Positions 35,826-48,400 of a stretch of DNA of 64,000 bases are shown here, in pieces (positions within the stretch are counted from its first letter, which is position 1; the number at the start of each line of letters is the position of its first letter). Made by a program: the position numbers and the translations under genes. Under the pieces are notes generated by a model. The model had not been told where the DNA came from, ran no database searches, and saw only the letters and a program-made list of their open reading frames with translations. The stretch is from Epiperipatus broadwayi (Eukaryota; Onychophora; Udeonychophora; Euonychophora; Peripatidae). The stretch is taken from the NCBI GenBank assembly GCA_028023455.1, contig JAQFVV010006828.1:1-64000 (forward strand), read 5' to 3'.

Positions 35826-37261
35826 CATATTCATAATGTATATATGACATAAGGAGCATGCAGGATGTGGAAACAGGGAAGAGAATGTAAGTTTAATTTG
35901 ACTGATATTATCTATGGGATATTTTTATCTTTTATTCTAAGTTCTAAACATTACATATGAAATGGTTTATGATTATAAAGTTGATCAATTATAATTGGAT
36001 ATTATTTAGTTGAAAATTATCAGATTCATAATGAACTTGGACGAGGTATATATTACTTCTATTAGTGGTATAAATAAATCCTATTGAGCTAATCATTTAT
36101 CATAACCATAATTTAGTATATAAAAACTAAAATTATAGTGTTATATACTATCTTTCATGAATGAATGTTTCCATGTACTGCCTTATTTATAGTGTCACTT
36201 GTATCTTCTGGCAATACAGTAAACTAATATAGATATCTTTATATCAAAATCATCACTAGAATAGGGATTTTATTTCAGCTATATTTTAGTACCTTCCAAA
36301 CTCTTCTATTACTTTTTTTAAAAATAAAGCCTAGATAGTTTAAATATTAAAAAATAATTTATTGATTTTATTAACAAATGAATCTTAAATTATAGTACCA
36401 TACTTACAACAGTTTCATTTTTTGTATGATATATCTCTCTCACTCTCTCATCTATTATTTTCCCTAATCTACTTAAATAATAATTTGTCCTCTATTTATG
36501 AACTAATCCTACTACTATTCACATATATTGGTGTCAAATAAATAGAAAAATAATTTTATTTTTAGGAATTATTATTTTATAATTTCTTTTTAAAAAATGC
36601 TTATTGGATTCAAACTTAATTATATCTGTTAACTTATTAAATTACATGTGAGTATATTTGACTTCAGGTGTGTGAGTGACAACTACTTATCTAGCAACCA
36701 TGCATATATAAAATGTAATGATAGGATCAGTTGCTGAAAATGGCATTTTACAAATAAAATAAATGTCTTATATAGTTTTGAATTAGTTTATAAAAAATAT
36801 GCAACATTCACTTAACAAAATAAACTTCAACATTAATCAAAAATATAGATATTATTCTTTATCCATAACTTGATTTTTCTTTTTCTGAAACAAATGTTAC
36901 ATGCATTAAAAATATCAGGATTTAAAATATAAAACATTTTAAAAATTACTCATAAATTTATGATTAAATATTCAATGATAGAAAGAGTCACACCTTATCT
37001 ACACAGTGTAATGTTTCTTCAAAATATTTTTAAATAAATAATAAATAAAGAATTGTTGAGTGTATTAGTATGTATTGACCATTATTTTATGATAACTATT
37101 TTCTTTCAAAATAGTAAATGATTTAATGAGTGGAATTATTCTTTACATTATAACTGTTTTATGTCAGCATAATAAAATATTCAAATATATTATAGTCGTC
37201 TGTTATCTTGGATTAGTTATAATGATTTGAGGATAGTTTATAGTTATTCTGAAAGTCAAAC
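35823..37261. other. AT-rich interval, no feature recognised
   Basis: A/T-rich DNA with a short CTCTCACTCTCTCATC run near 36436. No gene is supported. Confidence 0.5.
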
Positions 37262-37660
37262 TCTGCATGTTAATACATCAATAAATTGAATGCTTATATA
37301 TGGCCCAGGTGTTTCAACTCTGTATGTTTCATTTATTGATGGTTAATTCTGATATAGCTCATTGGGAGGTTTAGTAGTTCTGCATTAATTACATCTGTAT
37401 TTGAAATATCACAAATGATACTTACATTTATTATCTAAAGATTCATTTAATATTTAGAGATTGTTCAATATATGGTTCAGCCTTCCCCTCTGATTTATAG
37501 TGATTTCATAATAGTCTAGAAATTATGTTAATATTTTAATAAACTGAATGCTTATATACAATTCAAGCTAAATTACAGATTGATCCATTCTGTATTTTTT
37601 TTTTTATTGATGGTTAGTTTACATATAGCTCACATGAGTTTTTTTTAATAGTTTCCACAT
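37262..37660 (+). repeat. Diverged ~260-bp-period direct repeat
   Basis: The order 'ATGTTAATA...AATAAA(T/C)TGAATGCTTATATA', 'TCTGTAT', 'TTATTGATGGTTA', 'CATTAAT' is found at ~37268-37390 and again at ~37527-37655. The sequence between the two copies may belong to the first unit. Confidence 0.55.
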
Positions 37661-37921
37661 TAATTTGAAATAAATAGTATCCAACTAAAGGATAATCATA
37701 ATTATTTTCCATTTTTTAAAATAACTCTGGAATCCCTATTTAACAATCATAAAAAAAAATTAAAAAACATAATTATTATTTCATTCAAGCCATTGAGACA
37801 TATCAATTTCCTCAGATATGCTTGTGATGAAGATTATAACTACTTTAACAGACATTTTCTTAATTAAAGATAATAATGCTCAGGACTAGGTATGTTTATA
37901 AATATAAATTCATTTGTAAAG

Positions 37922-38062
37922 CAGTCAACACTTAAATTAAACACTACCAATATCAATAGCAATCAACAATCTCAATTTTATGTCAAGGCAATGGAGGTTG
38001 CCTTGACACCAGATTGAGATGATTTATTGTTATTGATATTGGTATTATTTAAGTGTTGACTG
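37922..38062. mobile_element. 141-bp hairpin (MITE-like or precursor-RNA-like)
   Basis: CAGTCAACACTTAAAT begins the left arm and its complement ends the right arm (atttaagtgttgactg). The apex is TGTCAAGGCAA / TTGCCTTGACA around a 6-nt loop (tggagg). The arms of ~65 nt match with a few mismatches and small bulges. Such hairpins arise from short foldback transposons. A stem-loop RNA is possible if the region is transcribed. Confidence 0.75.
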
Positions 38063-40698
38063 TTTTCAATAAATTTACATTTCTTAAATGTAAATGGGGC
38101 TATTACTTTTCACACACAAATACACATATATAAAATTTTCTTACTGGTTTAAGTTTAAATCTAGCTTAATATTATTTTAGGATAAATTCATCTTAAATTT
38201 TGACTTATATATTATGCATAATTAAGTCAATATAGAATTTTGTATTATAAAAAAATACCTTAACTTATATTTTAGATATCTTTATAAGCATAAAAATAAA
38301 GATTCATGAATAACAACTGATAAAATGGTGTTATTGATGTTATTTTAAATATTTAAAAATAGTGCAAACAAATTTTATAATTATAATATTTTTTGAACCT
38401 CTGATAATAAAATCTTTGAACCTTGGACTTAAATGATGTAATTTTTCTACAATATAAAAGCTTGAAATTAAATTTCAAATTAAATATATTTGCATAAAGT
38501 CTTATACATAATTTGAATACAATAACATAAATAAATTAAGGCAAACAATCATGTATAATTATTAAAACAATAATAATAAATGAAAATTTAAAGCCATTAT
38601 TTTTGTTTATGAATTTTCATAAAAACAAATTTGATTTGATTTTCTTTTCTTTGTTATTTCAAAGAAAATAAAAAATTTTTTAAACAAATAAATGTTTATA
38701 ACTTTGTTTTTTCTGAAGGTGACAAATAATCAATATATTTTAATTTTCATGAGCATTTATGAATATATTATCAAGAATAATTTACATGTAGCAATCCTTG
38801 AAATTGCATTTATCTCATAAATGTTATTGTCTTTGCAGGAATAATAAATAATGAAAATATTTTGAAGTCTGTAATTCTTAAAGTCTGAATTTATTTCTTC
38901 AATTTTCTCTACATTTGTAGGATATTTTTTTTAGCACAGGAGTGAAAATAGTCAACATATTTTAATAAAGAAATTCTTTGAACTTATAACTTTGCTTCTC
39001 CATAGTATTGAATTATAAATAGTTAATGATGACATTTATTAGTATACATAACATTTATTATTATACATTTTTCTAATTTTATTAACTGTCACATTGATGA
39101 AATTCTTTTCATTTTAATTTGAATGAAACTTTTATGATGAGAATGTACATATAAAATATTTTCTTGTCAAACGGACTTCTTGGTTTTTTCTCTCTTTTTA
39201 TTTTAAACAGAATCTAATGTAGAAATTATTTGAAGCAGAACCTTTTAAAGTTATATATATACTATTTAAATTATTTAGTCTTAAAATTATTTTTAGGCCA
39301 AAAATAACGTTTTATTTATTGGAGACAATAAACACTGAAATATGTTTCATATTTATAATTCTTACATCAAATTGTCCATCACTGAGGAATTGTAATTTGT
39401 TTAAAATACAGTCATCAAAATATGTTTTAAAATGTTTTGATGTTTTATTATATATTTTTTATAGCAGTTATTTTTCAGTTTGACAGAAATTTTAAGCAGT
39501 CTTTAACTATTTATAATTAAGATTTCAATAGGCAATGTGTAAATTTTAAATTTATTAATATCTGTTTGTTGAAATATGATCATAGCGTTGATAATAATAA
39601 TAACAAAATAATATATTATATTTATACATTTTAACCTTTATTTTTATTCGAGACATTTTGACTTCAGAAGTTTCTAATAAAATATAAACGTTAAGTAATA
39701 GAAAAGAATTTCGAGAGGTTTAGAAATCAACTTGTTTTAATTGTAAAACTAATTTATTTTCTAAATTATAAAAAAAAAATTACTCAAAAATTAATCTACC
39801 GTTTTGTCTTTTGACTTTTCAATGAAAGATAATGAAAGCAAACAACTCACACACTAAATTTTATATATAAACCTATTTTTAATTAAATGTTGATTTATCA
39901 GAATTGATTTCTGTATCCAGCTTTTGTCTAAGACAATTAACTCCCATAATTCCTTGTAACATCTGCAGATTTTAATTTAGTTGTATAATTATTTATTTAT
40001 ACTTAACTTAAAAATATTTCATTTTATCAAATAATATATTTGACATGTAAGTACACGTACATATATATCTCAATTACCCGTGATTTATGTAAAAATTGAA
40101 TTACTATTTCACGTAATAAAATCACAATCATTATAAAAATAATATTTTGTTGTTGTAATTAAATAAAACCAATTGTGCATCTAAAAAAATTGCATATTTT
40201 AATATCTTAATAGCTCAAACAAATCTTCTAGTTACTGCATATTATTTAAATTTCGAAAACAATTAGCTTATTTATCTCTTTTTCTTGCCAGTTTTTTTTA
40301 TAACTTCATTTTACTAGTTTTGCTATATTCAATAAAGATTATTATTTTAATAACTACACATATAACTCCAGAATCTAAGTCTTTAATAACAACAAAAGAA
40401 AAATGAAGGAAACTATGCTAAAATACAATGCAAACATGACTTAATTAACAGACAGGCAGCAAATATTAAGATCAAGGAAATGTGGAAAGGTTAGCCTTTC
40501 AAAGTGTTAGTTGACAAAGACTACAAGGATAGTCAAAAGCACTCCTAAGTGGATAAAATTTTTAAACTTATACTTTAGATATATCTAATTACTGTATTTA
40601 TAAATATTCAATTATAAGATTATGTATATTGATTTGAAGAAATACAGACATCGAATTATAATATTATTACAAAAACATAAAGCTAAACTAGTCAATAA
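38063..40698. other. AT-rich interval, no feature recognised
   Basis: A/T-rich DNA without a supported frame, long repeat or RNA gene. Confidence 0.5.
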
Positions 40699-40910
40699 AT
40701 AATCAAAATTATTTCAATTTCACAACTCAACCAGACTAGCCAAGATATAAACTCAAAAACACAACCAATGGTTTCACTGCTACAAGCAGACATCTCACTT
40801 ATAAAGAACTACAATATAATAAATTTGTAGTGAAACCATTGGTTGTGTCTTAGAATTTATTTTTGGCTAGTTTGGTTGAGTTGTAAATTTGGGTAATTTG
40901 GATTATATAT
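40699..40910. mobile_element. ~210-bp hairpin element
   Basis: The left arm (CACAACTCAACCAGACTAGC, then ACACAACCAATGGTTTCACT) pairs with the right arm (AGTGAAACCATTGGTTGTGT, then GGCTAGTTTGGTTGAGTTGT). Arms are ~65-85 nt with few mismatches, and the loop is ~40 nt. It is a MITE-like foldback without a coding frame. Confidence 0.75.
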
Positions 40911-40940
40911 ATGATAATTTTGCATGATTGTGATGTTTGG

Positions 40941-40970
40941 CACTGAATTTACACTGAATTTACACTGAAT
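40941..40970 (+). repeat. 11-bp tandem repeat, about three copies
   Basis: CACTGAATTTA is repeated almost three times. Confidence 0.9.
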
Positions 40971-42721
40971 CAAACAAATATTGGATGAAAGTTGAATAAT
41001 TCACTTTGCCAGTCATACTAACATACATAGGTACAATTAGTATTATACAACAAAGTAAAAATAAAATTATACATATATGTCATACTTGTGAAAGGAAAAG
41101 ATTTCACATCATTACTGTTCCTAATATGGATGGAAAATCTATTTACATTTGCCATGTTGCAGCAATTATATTAATAGCAAAAGTCTATGTAAAAGATCAA
41201 TAATTGTGACTGAATGTTGACCCAATGTTTCTCTTTTACCAGGTATCTACATTTTTTATTGTTTTAAATTTTTATTGAGACCTACATTATAAAGCCAATT
41301 TTTATATAATGCAAAATAATCTATAATATAAAATGGTGCAGACATTCAGAAGCAAATGTATGCACACATTTTAAATATTAAAATAAATAAATATTTTCCA
41401 ATATATAAGCTTGCCACCCATCTACAATCTCTGGTACTAAAATATTGATAACTTTTATTATCTTTAAAGTAGAAATAAATATCTATCTCAAAACTAAGAT
41501 AAATACTTTTAATTGCAGCTCTTTTCTTTGCCATGTATCGATCAAGTGAAATATTGAAATGCCTCATCCATTTATATTTCTGATTAATATTTCAGAAGCT
41601 AAATTAATTAGTAATGATGTGAAATGAAATTATTAAACTAAGGCTTTATTTTAATAAAATGATTATTTATTCATAAAAAAATTTAACACTACAACCATAT
41701 ATTAAATAATCAAAAGTTGTTTTATTTTATGAGATGCTATTATTTTGATAGTTTGTTGATTTATGAATCAAACGTCAAGTCTCATGTCTTGTGAAACCAT
41801 GGACTGTTAAAACATTTCAAAAAAGTTATTTTGTGAAACATTTAATGTCTAAAGTAATCACTTTATTTTAATTTATATATATTTTAGCAGTCGTACACTA
41901 ATATGTAAGTTGTCATTGGGGAAATAAGCATTTTGTTTTGATACATTGCTTGAATATTCGAATTCTGTGTTTTAGATATTTTAATTTTTAATTGACCTAA
42001 CCATAGTAATTAATGACATATAATCAATCATGATTCAGTACTAATTTTTTTTCATGTGTTTATAATTGATTGTATTCTTTATTAATCAATTTTTGTTGCA
42101 ATATTGAATCATATTGTTTATTATAAGAGCACTCATTGTTATGCAATTTAATCTTTATCCTAATTTTTTTTAAATATTATTTTCTGCTCTGATTTGAAGT
42201 AAGCACATAAGCACAAATAATCTTATAGCTATCTATTAGACAAACTAAATTACTATATATATGTATGTATAAATTCTATATTTTGTTATAAAAAAATATC
42301 TTTAAAAAAAACTTTCATTTTCTTAGGATTATCAGCATGATGAAAATAGTCTACATGGAAAAAATTTGTATAAAAGCTATCTTTTAACTGACAAGATGTC
42401 AACTTTTTTGAATCTGAATTCTTTTTACATTTTTTTTTCAAATTCTTGAAGATAAAAAAAATAATATTCTTAAATCTGTCATTGTGCTTTAACATAAAAT
42501 TTCATAATTTTTCAGATTTAGCTCACAATGTAAAGAATTGCTGTCACATGGTTTAGCGATCAATAAGATTTTTAATGAAACAGTGTTAATACTTGCATTT
42601 AAAATATATATAGAAAAAAAAGTAAAATGATCAATAGTTTAATTTTAAATAATTCATTAAAAATCAATTTTGTAAAATTTTTATTTAAAATAAAACTCAG
42701 GTACTTTATTTATATATACAT
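40971..42721. other. AT-rich interval, no supported gene
   Basis: Frames of 65-73 codons occur at 41006-41203 (plus), 41346-41567 (minus) and 42286-42495 (minus). The first has a CHTCERKRF-type Cys/His cluster, but it lacks an ATG at its start and any conserved context, so I leave these uncalled. Confidence 0.4.
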
Positions 42722-42895
42722 ATGGAAATTTTGAATGTGTGGAGTTATTCATTTAAATCAACTTAATTAAAAGGCACTTAACCTAGAACAACTACCCAGG
42801 CCAAGAGTCAAAGTAAACCGACAGCTGATGCATCCAAAAGGAGGATTCAGTTAAATTGATTTAAATGGATAACACTGCACATTCAAGATTTCCAT
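42722..42895. mobile_element. 174-bp MITE-like element with 45-bp terminal inverted repeats
   Basis: The 45-bp left end (42722-42766, starting ATGGAAATTTTGAATGTG) is inverted at 42851-42895 (ending CACATTCAAGATTTCCAT) with only a few mismatches. The ~84-bp core is less AT-rich and non-coding. It sits in a TA-rich flank, so TA target choice is possible, but no clear target-site duplication was identified. Confidence 0.75.
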
Positions 42896-43794
42896 CAAAA
42901 ATATTGTATTATATATATACATCCAAAGACAGAAAAAGTCATATGATGTTCGTGCTATTTTTAAATTTAAAATGTTATCAAAAATGATCAATCTTTTTTT
43001 TTATTAGACAATGACTTTCCTTGTTAATTATACTATTACAAAATTAAATTATTAAAAATCATAAAATGAATTTTATATATGTTCAAAACTAATTGGGTAA
43101 TTTAAATTATACCTTGCCATCTTACAACATTTAGTAACATTAATAATATAACTTTCCTGCTTTTGAAAAATTAATGTTTTGATTAATTAGATTTTAGAAA
43201 CTACTTTATTGACTAATTATGAAAAAGAAGCAATAGCTATTTATCTCTAGCGTGTAATTGATTTTTTTTTTTTTGTTAAGAAAAAAAAAATATTTATAAA
43301 ATGCTGTTAATAACACTAAAAATATTTTTATTTATTGTAACGTTTACCTAATTATTTAATAATATCAATTTGTCTGTCCTTTACAAACCATAATTCTTTT
43401 AAATACTTAATAGTCTATAATTAATTTATTTTTAATTTGTTCCTAATTCTACCAATGGCAATACAGGGAATAATGTTTATGATTCCAAAGACATTAAATT
43501 TCTACTTATTTTTTTTTACATATTTCTAAATAAAGTATTTTAATTATAATGTATCAATATGTTATTATTTTAATTTTTCTGTGAAGATATTTACATTGTA
43601 TTGTTTCATTTACTTATTTGCAAATTTATTATATAGAATATGAATTCTATAAACTCCCATATTAAAAGTAATTAATTGCTTTCTGTTAAAATCTCATTCA
43701 CTTCGTTGGGGGTTAGTTTTAGTTATTTCTAAACCTGTTTGCAGTTCTTACATAGATTTAATTTTTTCTTCAGATTTTTCTAACTAAGAAATTT
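42896..43794. other. AT-rich interval, no feature recognised
   Basis: A/T-rich DNA with long A and T runs near 43261-43290. No gene is supported. Confidence 0.5.
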
Positions 43795-43928
43795 TATTGT
43801 GAAGATTTTTTTTTTCCATATGTCATAGCATCGGCCGGTACGCGAACCCACAACCAAGTGCAAACAATTACTTGCTTGCAATGCGGTTGCGATGACCTCT
43901 CAGCTAACGACGCTTGACTATTGTGAAG
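43795..43928 (-). mobile_element. Retroposed tRNA-like unit with A-tail and 10-bp target-site duplication
   Basis: On the minus strand the unit begins GTCAAGCGTCGTTAGCTGAG (D arm/A box) and runs through a long variable region to GTGGGTTCGCGTACC (T arm/B box). It ends CCGATGC, then tatgacatatgg and A10. The perfect 10-mer TATTGTGAAG at 43795-43804 and 43919-43928 flanks it. The length and extra arm suggest a class II (Leu/Ser-type) tRNA ancestor, but the anticodon is not certain. Its 5' leader GTCAAGCG is shared with the Gly-like unit at 20.4 kb. Confidence 0.8.
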
Positions 43929-45108
43929 GTTTAAGGCAAATATTTTATATCACGGAAACAGATATTTTAAAATATGAATAAGTGATCTTTTTAAAAACTA
44001 TACCAAAGACTAATTTGTTACTCCTAAATTTTTCATACTTTATTTAAAGTTTTGAAAAATTAACATGATTATAAAAAATGGCTGATACAAAAAATTAATT
44101 ATGGACTAATAAATTTCCCACTACTCATTATAATTGTACCTTGTTATAAGTGGAGGTTTTAATGCTCTTCTTTAATGAGGTCTTAAATTAATAGGACTTT
44201 TATATTCTATTAATAATTGCCAAATATTCATTTAGTGATAAATACTGATTCACTCATTAGCTATAGAACAACTTCCTGAAAAAAAATTCAATCTCTCTTT
44301 TAATTTGACAGGATAATAGGCTACTGCAGTAATCAATGAACTAAAAGTAATTGGAGCAATAGATTTTTGTATTAATTTTTGCATTGAGAAAAATGGAAAA
44401 AAGTCATGTTTAATTTAGTGGTTCCCAAACTTTCTATACCAGTGACTTATTTCAAAGTTAATTAGACATTTGTGATGCACCATAAATTTTAGGACAAAAA
44501 AATGCCAAATTGTACTCATATTTTATATTCATTATGAAAAAATAAATTTTATCACATATAATATTTATATTTATTTTAAAAAAATCACCAAACAGTTTTA
44601 ATCTTAATATGATACTTGTGATTGTTATTCTTTGCATATTTTTTCATTCTAGAATGAATTATAGATAAGGAAACAAATTGAGAGTAATCTCTCACATTTT
44701 TTACTTTTAATTTCAGTCATTGATAAATATACCGGTTTGCATAATTATAAAGTAGAGAAGGGCAATAAAAAATGTTAGCCTTTGTTGATATATTTAAAAA
44801 TTCAGATGAAATTGTTATCCAAAATACTGGTACGTTCATTTCATCAAATTCTATTCTTAAATTTCTATAATTTCTATAAATTCTTCTTCTTCCAATATAG
44901 TCAAAGATTGGTTAGAATTTTTATTAATTAAGAAAGGAATTCTAATCCTGTCATATTCATGAACATTCAAAGATGAAAAAATAATGCAGAATTTTTTTTC
45001 TAATGTCATTTTTCAGTTACGTTTAAAATCATATTATCATGTTTAGTTTTTGGCATTAGTGGAAATATATATAGGTTTTTGTCTTTTATTTTCCTTTTTC
45101 ACATACCT
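43929..45108. other. AT-rich interval, no feature recognised
   Basis: A/T-rich DNA without a supported gene or a recognised repeat. Confidence 0.5.
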
Positions 45109-45903
45109 TATTTAAACAAGGCAAAATTCTTCATACAGTAATGCCACTCTGTGCCAACCAGAATAATCAATAGATGCCAGAAGACTTGTGCATAAAATCC
45201 CCATCTAGTACCTACTCATCTAATATCCCCAGACTAGTTTCTGGCTTGTGGCCTTCAGCAGTGAGGAGCTTTGGATCTGAGAGTGCTGCATTTTAGGATC
45301 TAATGCAATCCTCCAGCTGCCACTTTTTATCTCTACTTAATTACAAAACCATGAGAATGAAATTGAATACACAATAATATTTTCAATCTAAGCTCAATAG
45401 CTTATATAGCCTTATGGGTCTGAACTCAGTTCAGCACCCATACATTTTGGTGTCTTTGGATCTTTAACAACCATAGCCACCACTATCTTATTAGGCAGGA
45501 TTGGTGTTAAACCATTAAACATCACATGATCACCATCTCTTATGCTATATAAGCTATTAAGCTTAGATTGAAGATATTATTGTGTTTTCAATTTCATTCA
45601 CATGGTTTTGTAGTTAAGTAGAGATAAATGGTGGCTGCTGGAGGATTGCATTAGATCCTAAGATCTAAGTGCAGTGCTCTCAGATCCAAAGCTCCTCACT
45701 GATGAAGGCCACAAGCCAGAAACTAGTCTGAGGATATTGTATGAGTAACCACTAGATGGGGATTTTATGCACAAGTCTTCTGGCATCCATTGATTATTCT
45801 GGTTGGCACAGGGTAGCACTACTGTATGGAGGGTTTTGTCTTGTTTAATAACAATTATGTGCTAGTATAAGAGATGGTGATCATGTGATGTTTAATGGTT
45901 TAA
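45109..45903. mobile_element. Foldback built from two inverted copies of family F2
   Basis: The left arm 45109-45408 is the reverse complement of ~45547-45835. Paired blocks include ACTAGTTTCTGGCTTGTGGC (left) with CCACAAGCCAGAAACTAGTC (right), and GGATCTAATGCAATCCTCCA with GGAGGATTGCATTAGATCC. The right copy is complete with terminal inverted repeats. The left copy has lost its outer end. The ~140-bp spacer holds a piece (45448-45515) that is also present at 48322-48400. Confidence 0.8.
45511..45899 (+). mobile_element. 389-bp TTAA-flanked element with 33-bp perfect terminal inverted repeats
   Basis: The ends ACCATTAAACATCACATGAT...(45511-45543) and ...ATCATGTGATGTTTAATGGT (45867-45899) are perfect inverted copies over 33 bp. 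TTAA lies immediately outside both (45507-45510 and 45900-45903). TTAA target duplication is the hallmark of piggyBac-type transposition, so this is a piggyBac-like non-autonomous element by structure. No transposase is encoded. The core carries the 'CTGATGAAGGCC..AAGCCAGAAAC' string and CCACTAGATGGGGAT. Confidence 0.75.
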
Positions 45904-47738
45904 TACTTTATTTGTTATTAAATGATTTAATTTTGTCAGTTGATATTAAAATATTTTCTTGTTTCATTGCAAACTTAAATTTAGTTTATTCAGGTCATTA
46001 AACAAACCTGCCTGAAATACCAACTTTTAATACCATATTTCATTACTCAAATAATCACTGTACTCAAATTGCTTAGCTATAAAATAAACAAGCAATTCTT
46101 TACACGATTTATAAAATCATGCTAATACCTGATAACTATCACACTTCAATGTGCAATAGCAATATTAAATGATCTGCTGTCATAGCTTTATGTAATTTAG
46201 AAAATATGCTAAATTTTTTGAGGTTTATTTTTGATAAAAATGAACATTTTAATGACCTTCTGCAGAACAATTTGCAAGTCATTGACAATACTTTTAAAAA
46301 TTAAATGCTCTTGATGTAAAAAACAGTAACTAGAAGTAATATCTGGATTTCATTCTTTATAGCTTTAGCAAAAAATCATTTTATTGAACCTATAATAGAT
46401 TTTGTTTCATTGGTATAAATTCCTATGCAAGATTTTCAACTTAAATTATAACTTTTTATGTAATTGTTTGTTATTTTAAAAATATATTACCTGTTGTTCT
46501 TTCAAGTATTTTTTTATACCAAAAAAATTGATTGATCATATTCCCATTAATAATTATTCTGATGAATAACCTTAACTGCACTTCCCTACTTATAACTGTT
46601 GATTAATTTATTTGAAGCACAAAAGTGTTATCAGACTTGAGACATTCTCTTTCTTGAATTTCGATATCTTTTGACATATTTTGAATCTGTCTGGTCATAA
46701 TGTTATTAGTAAAAGAGATTTTCAGAATTTCCTTTCCTGCATCATCCCCTATCTCCATGAGATTACAAGCTAGTAAAATTAAATTTTTGGTGATAGTATG
46801 CTATTTTTTTCCATGCTATTACATCAGCAACTAAGAAATTTCATTTTTGTGCTTTGTCAGAGATTTTGAGATATTTTGTAAATGACTGTGCTTGTTTATC
46901 TTTTGAATTTGACAATCTTTTGAAATAATCAGATTTTGGTAATAGGTTAGGATGTTTGTAGCTAAATTATGTAATTTATTAGGAACCAAAGAAACATTGA
47001 AAAATTTTTTTCATTATAATAAACACAAAATGGTATAGGACAGTCTTTACCATCTACCAATAAAAATCCCAATGCTATATTTTTTTCATTATATCTTCAG
47101 CATACAATTTGTAATTTTTTTGTTGTGATGGCAGTAAGTACTTGTTTTTGATTGTTATTCTTACAGTGAATATATAATAGTAATAATAACAAGTCAGATG
47201 TACTATATCTACTAATTACACCAATATATCCAATGCATTGACCCAATTTAACTATGAAACAAATAACCCAAGATTACCTTCCCCTAATATAACTTTACAA
47301 ATCTATATAGCCATTCATGCCCAACTTAAGTTTAACATTTATATAATTTAATTTAATGAAAAACAAAAATCATAATAAAAACTTAAAAGAACAAAAATAA
47401 ATAAATGGAAATGATTTCACAAAAGAAATACATCAAATTAAAATTACTTATTAATAATTAAATTTGGTCAGATAGGATTCTATTGCAATTATTTAAATAC
47501 GGAACAAGTTTTAGAATTAAAGTTCTTATTGTTTAGAAATGTTCATTAATTATATATATTTCTTACATTTAGAAAAGTTCATCTTTAAACCATTGCTATT
47601 TGGGTTCCAGTATTAATTGTCCTGACATCCTGGCACGACCGGTATGCTGTTGGCCATTTTATTGATTCATCTAAAGGTATTTTACTTTAGCTGGTCCTCA
47701 ATGTCTGAAAATGATGTCATTTCTCTTTTTTTTTTCTA
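45904..47738. other. AT-rich interval, no feature recognised
   Basis: A/T-rich DNA. No gene, RNA or strong repeat was found. Confidence 0.5.
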
Positions 47739-47795
47739 GCAGAACTGAAGGGATTGAAGAGTGCATCTTTTTAATCCCTTCTCCTTCAACTCTGC
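47739..47795 (+). other. Short stem-loop after a splice-acceptor-like tract
   Basis: A pyrimidine tract and TAG (47721-47738) look like a 3' splice site. Directly after, GCAGAACTGAAGGGATT pairs with AATCCCTTCTCCTTCAACTC with one internal bulge, making a ~57-nt stem-loop. Whether it is an exon edge, a small RNA precursor or a chance structure cannot be settled here. Confidence 0.3.
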
Positions 47796-48321
47796 ACTAA
47801 CATGTATCACCACCACTATCACACATCTCTGTCTCTAATTAATTTTTTTTATTTCCAAACCTTTCCTTTTATATTAATTTTGCAAATTAACTCAACATTA
47901 TGGCATGATGATGAAGACCCTTTCATTGAGGTCCGATTCCTAAGGGATTTCTTTTTATTTGCTATTAGTTTCTATTGTTTTCCTATCTGACCATTGCTTA
48001 TACATTTAAATGCCCAAGGGTTAGTTCACTTGGATTAATTAAAATAATCATTTCCATTTTTCAATAACATTAATTAATTTGTTTTCCAAACTTAAATATA
48101 TTTTTATCTATTTTTAATAAAGTTTTATTTTAATAATTTTTTTCATCTGTGCGATTTTATATATATTAGAGTTTAAGATGATTTTTTTAATTTCCAATTT
48201 TTAATTCTTAAAAAAGTTTTTATTGGCGAACTTTTATTTTTTTCATGTTTACTAATAATAAAAAAATAATGTAATGGTGTATGTGCCCGTTACAATATAT
48301 AAATATATATATATATATATA
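47796..48321. other. AT-rich interval with a TA run, no supported gene
   Basis: A 62-codon plus frame (47802-47990) has no recognisable domain. A TA microsatellite lies at about 48295-48321. Confidence 0.4.
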
Positions 48322-48400
48322 TTCTGGTGTCTTTAGTTTTTTAATAATCATAGTTGCCGACATTCTATGAATAGAATTCACATTAAACCACACACTCTAT
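48322..48400 (+). repeat. Fragment shared with the 45.45-45.52-kb spacer
   Basis: TTCTGGTGTCTTTAGTTTTT, then AATCATAG and ATTAAACCA, follows the same order as TTTGGTGTCTTTGGATCTTT, AACCATAG and GTTAAACCA at 45448-45515. It is a second, truncated copy of whatever element that spacer belongs to. Confidence 0.55.

Noticed and set aside
41006-41203. Small Cys/His protein
   Set aside because: The frame begins at TTG and the Cys/His cluster is isolated. Chance is as likely.
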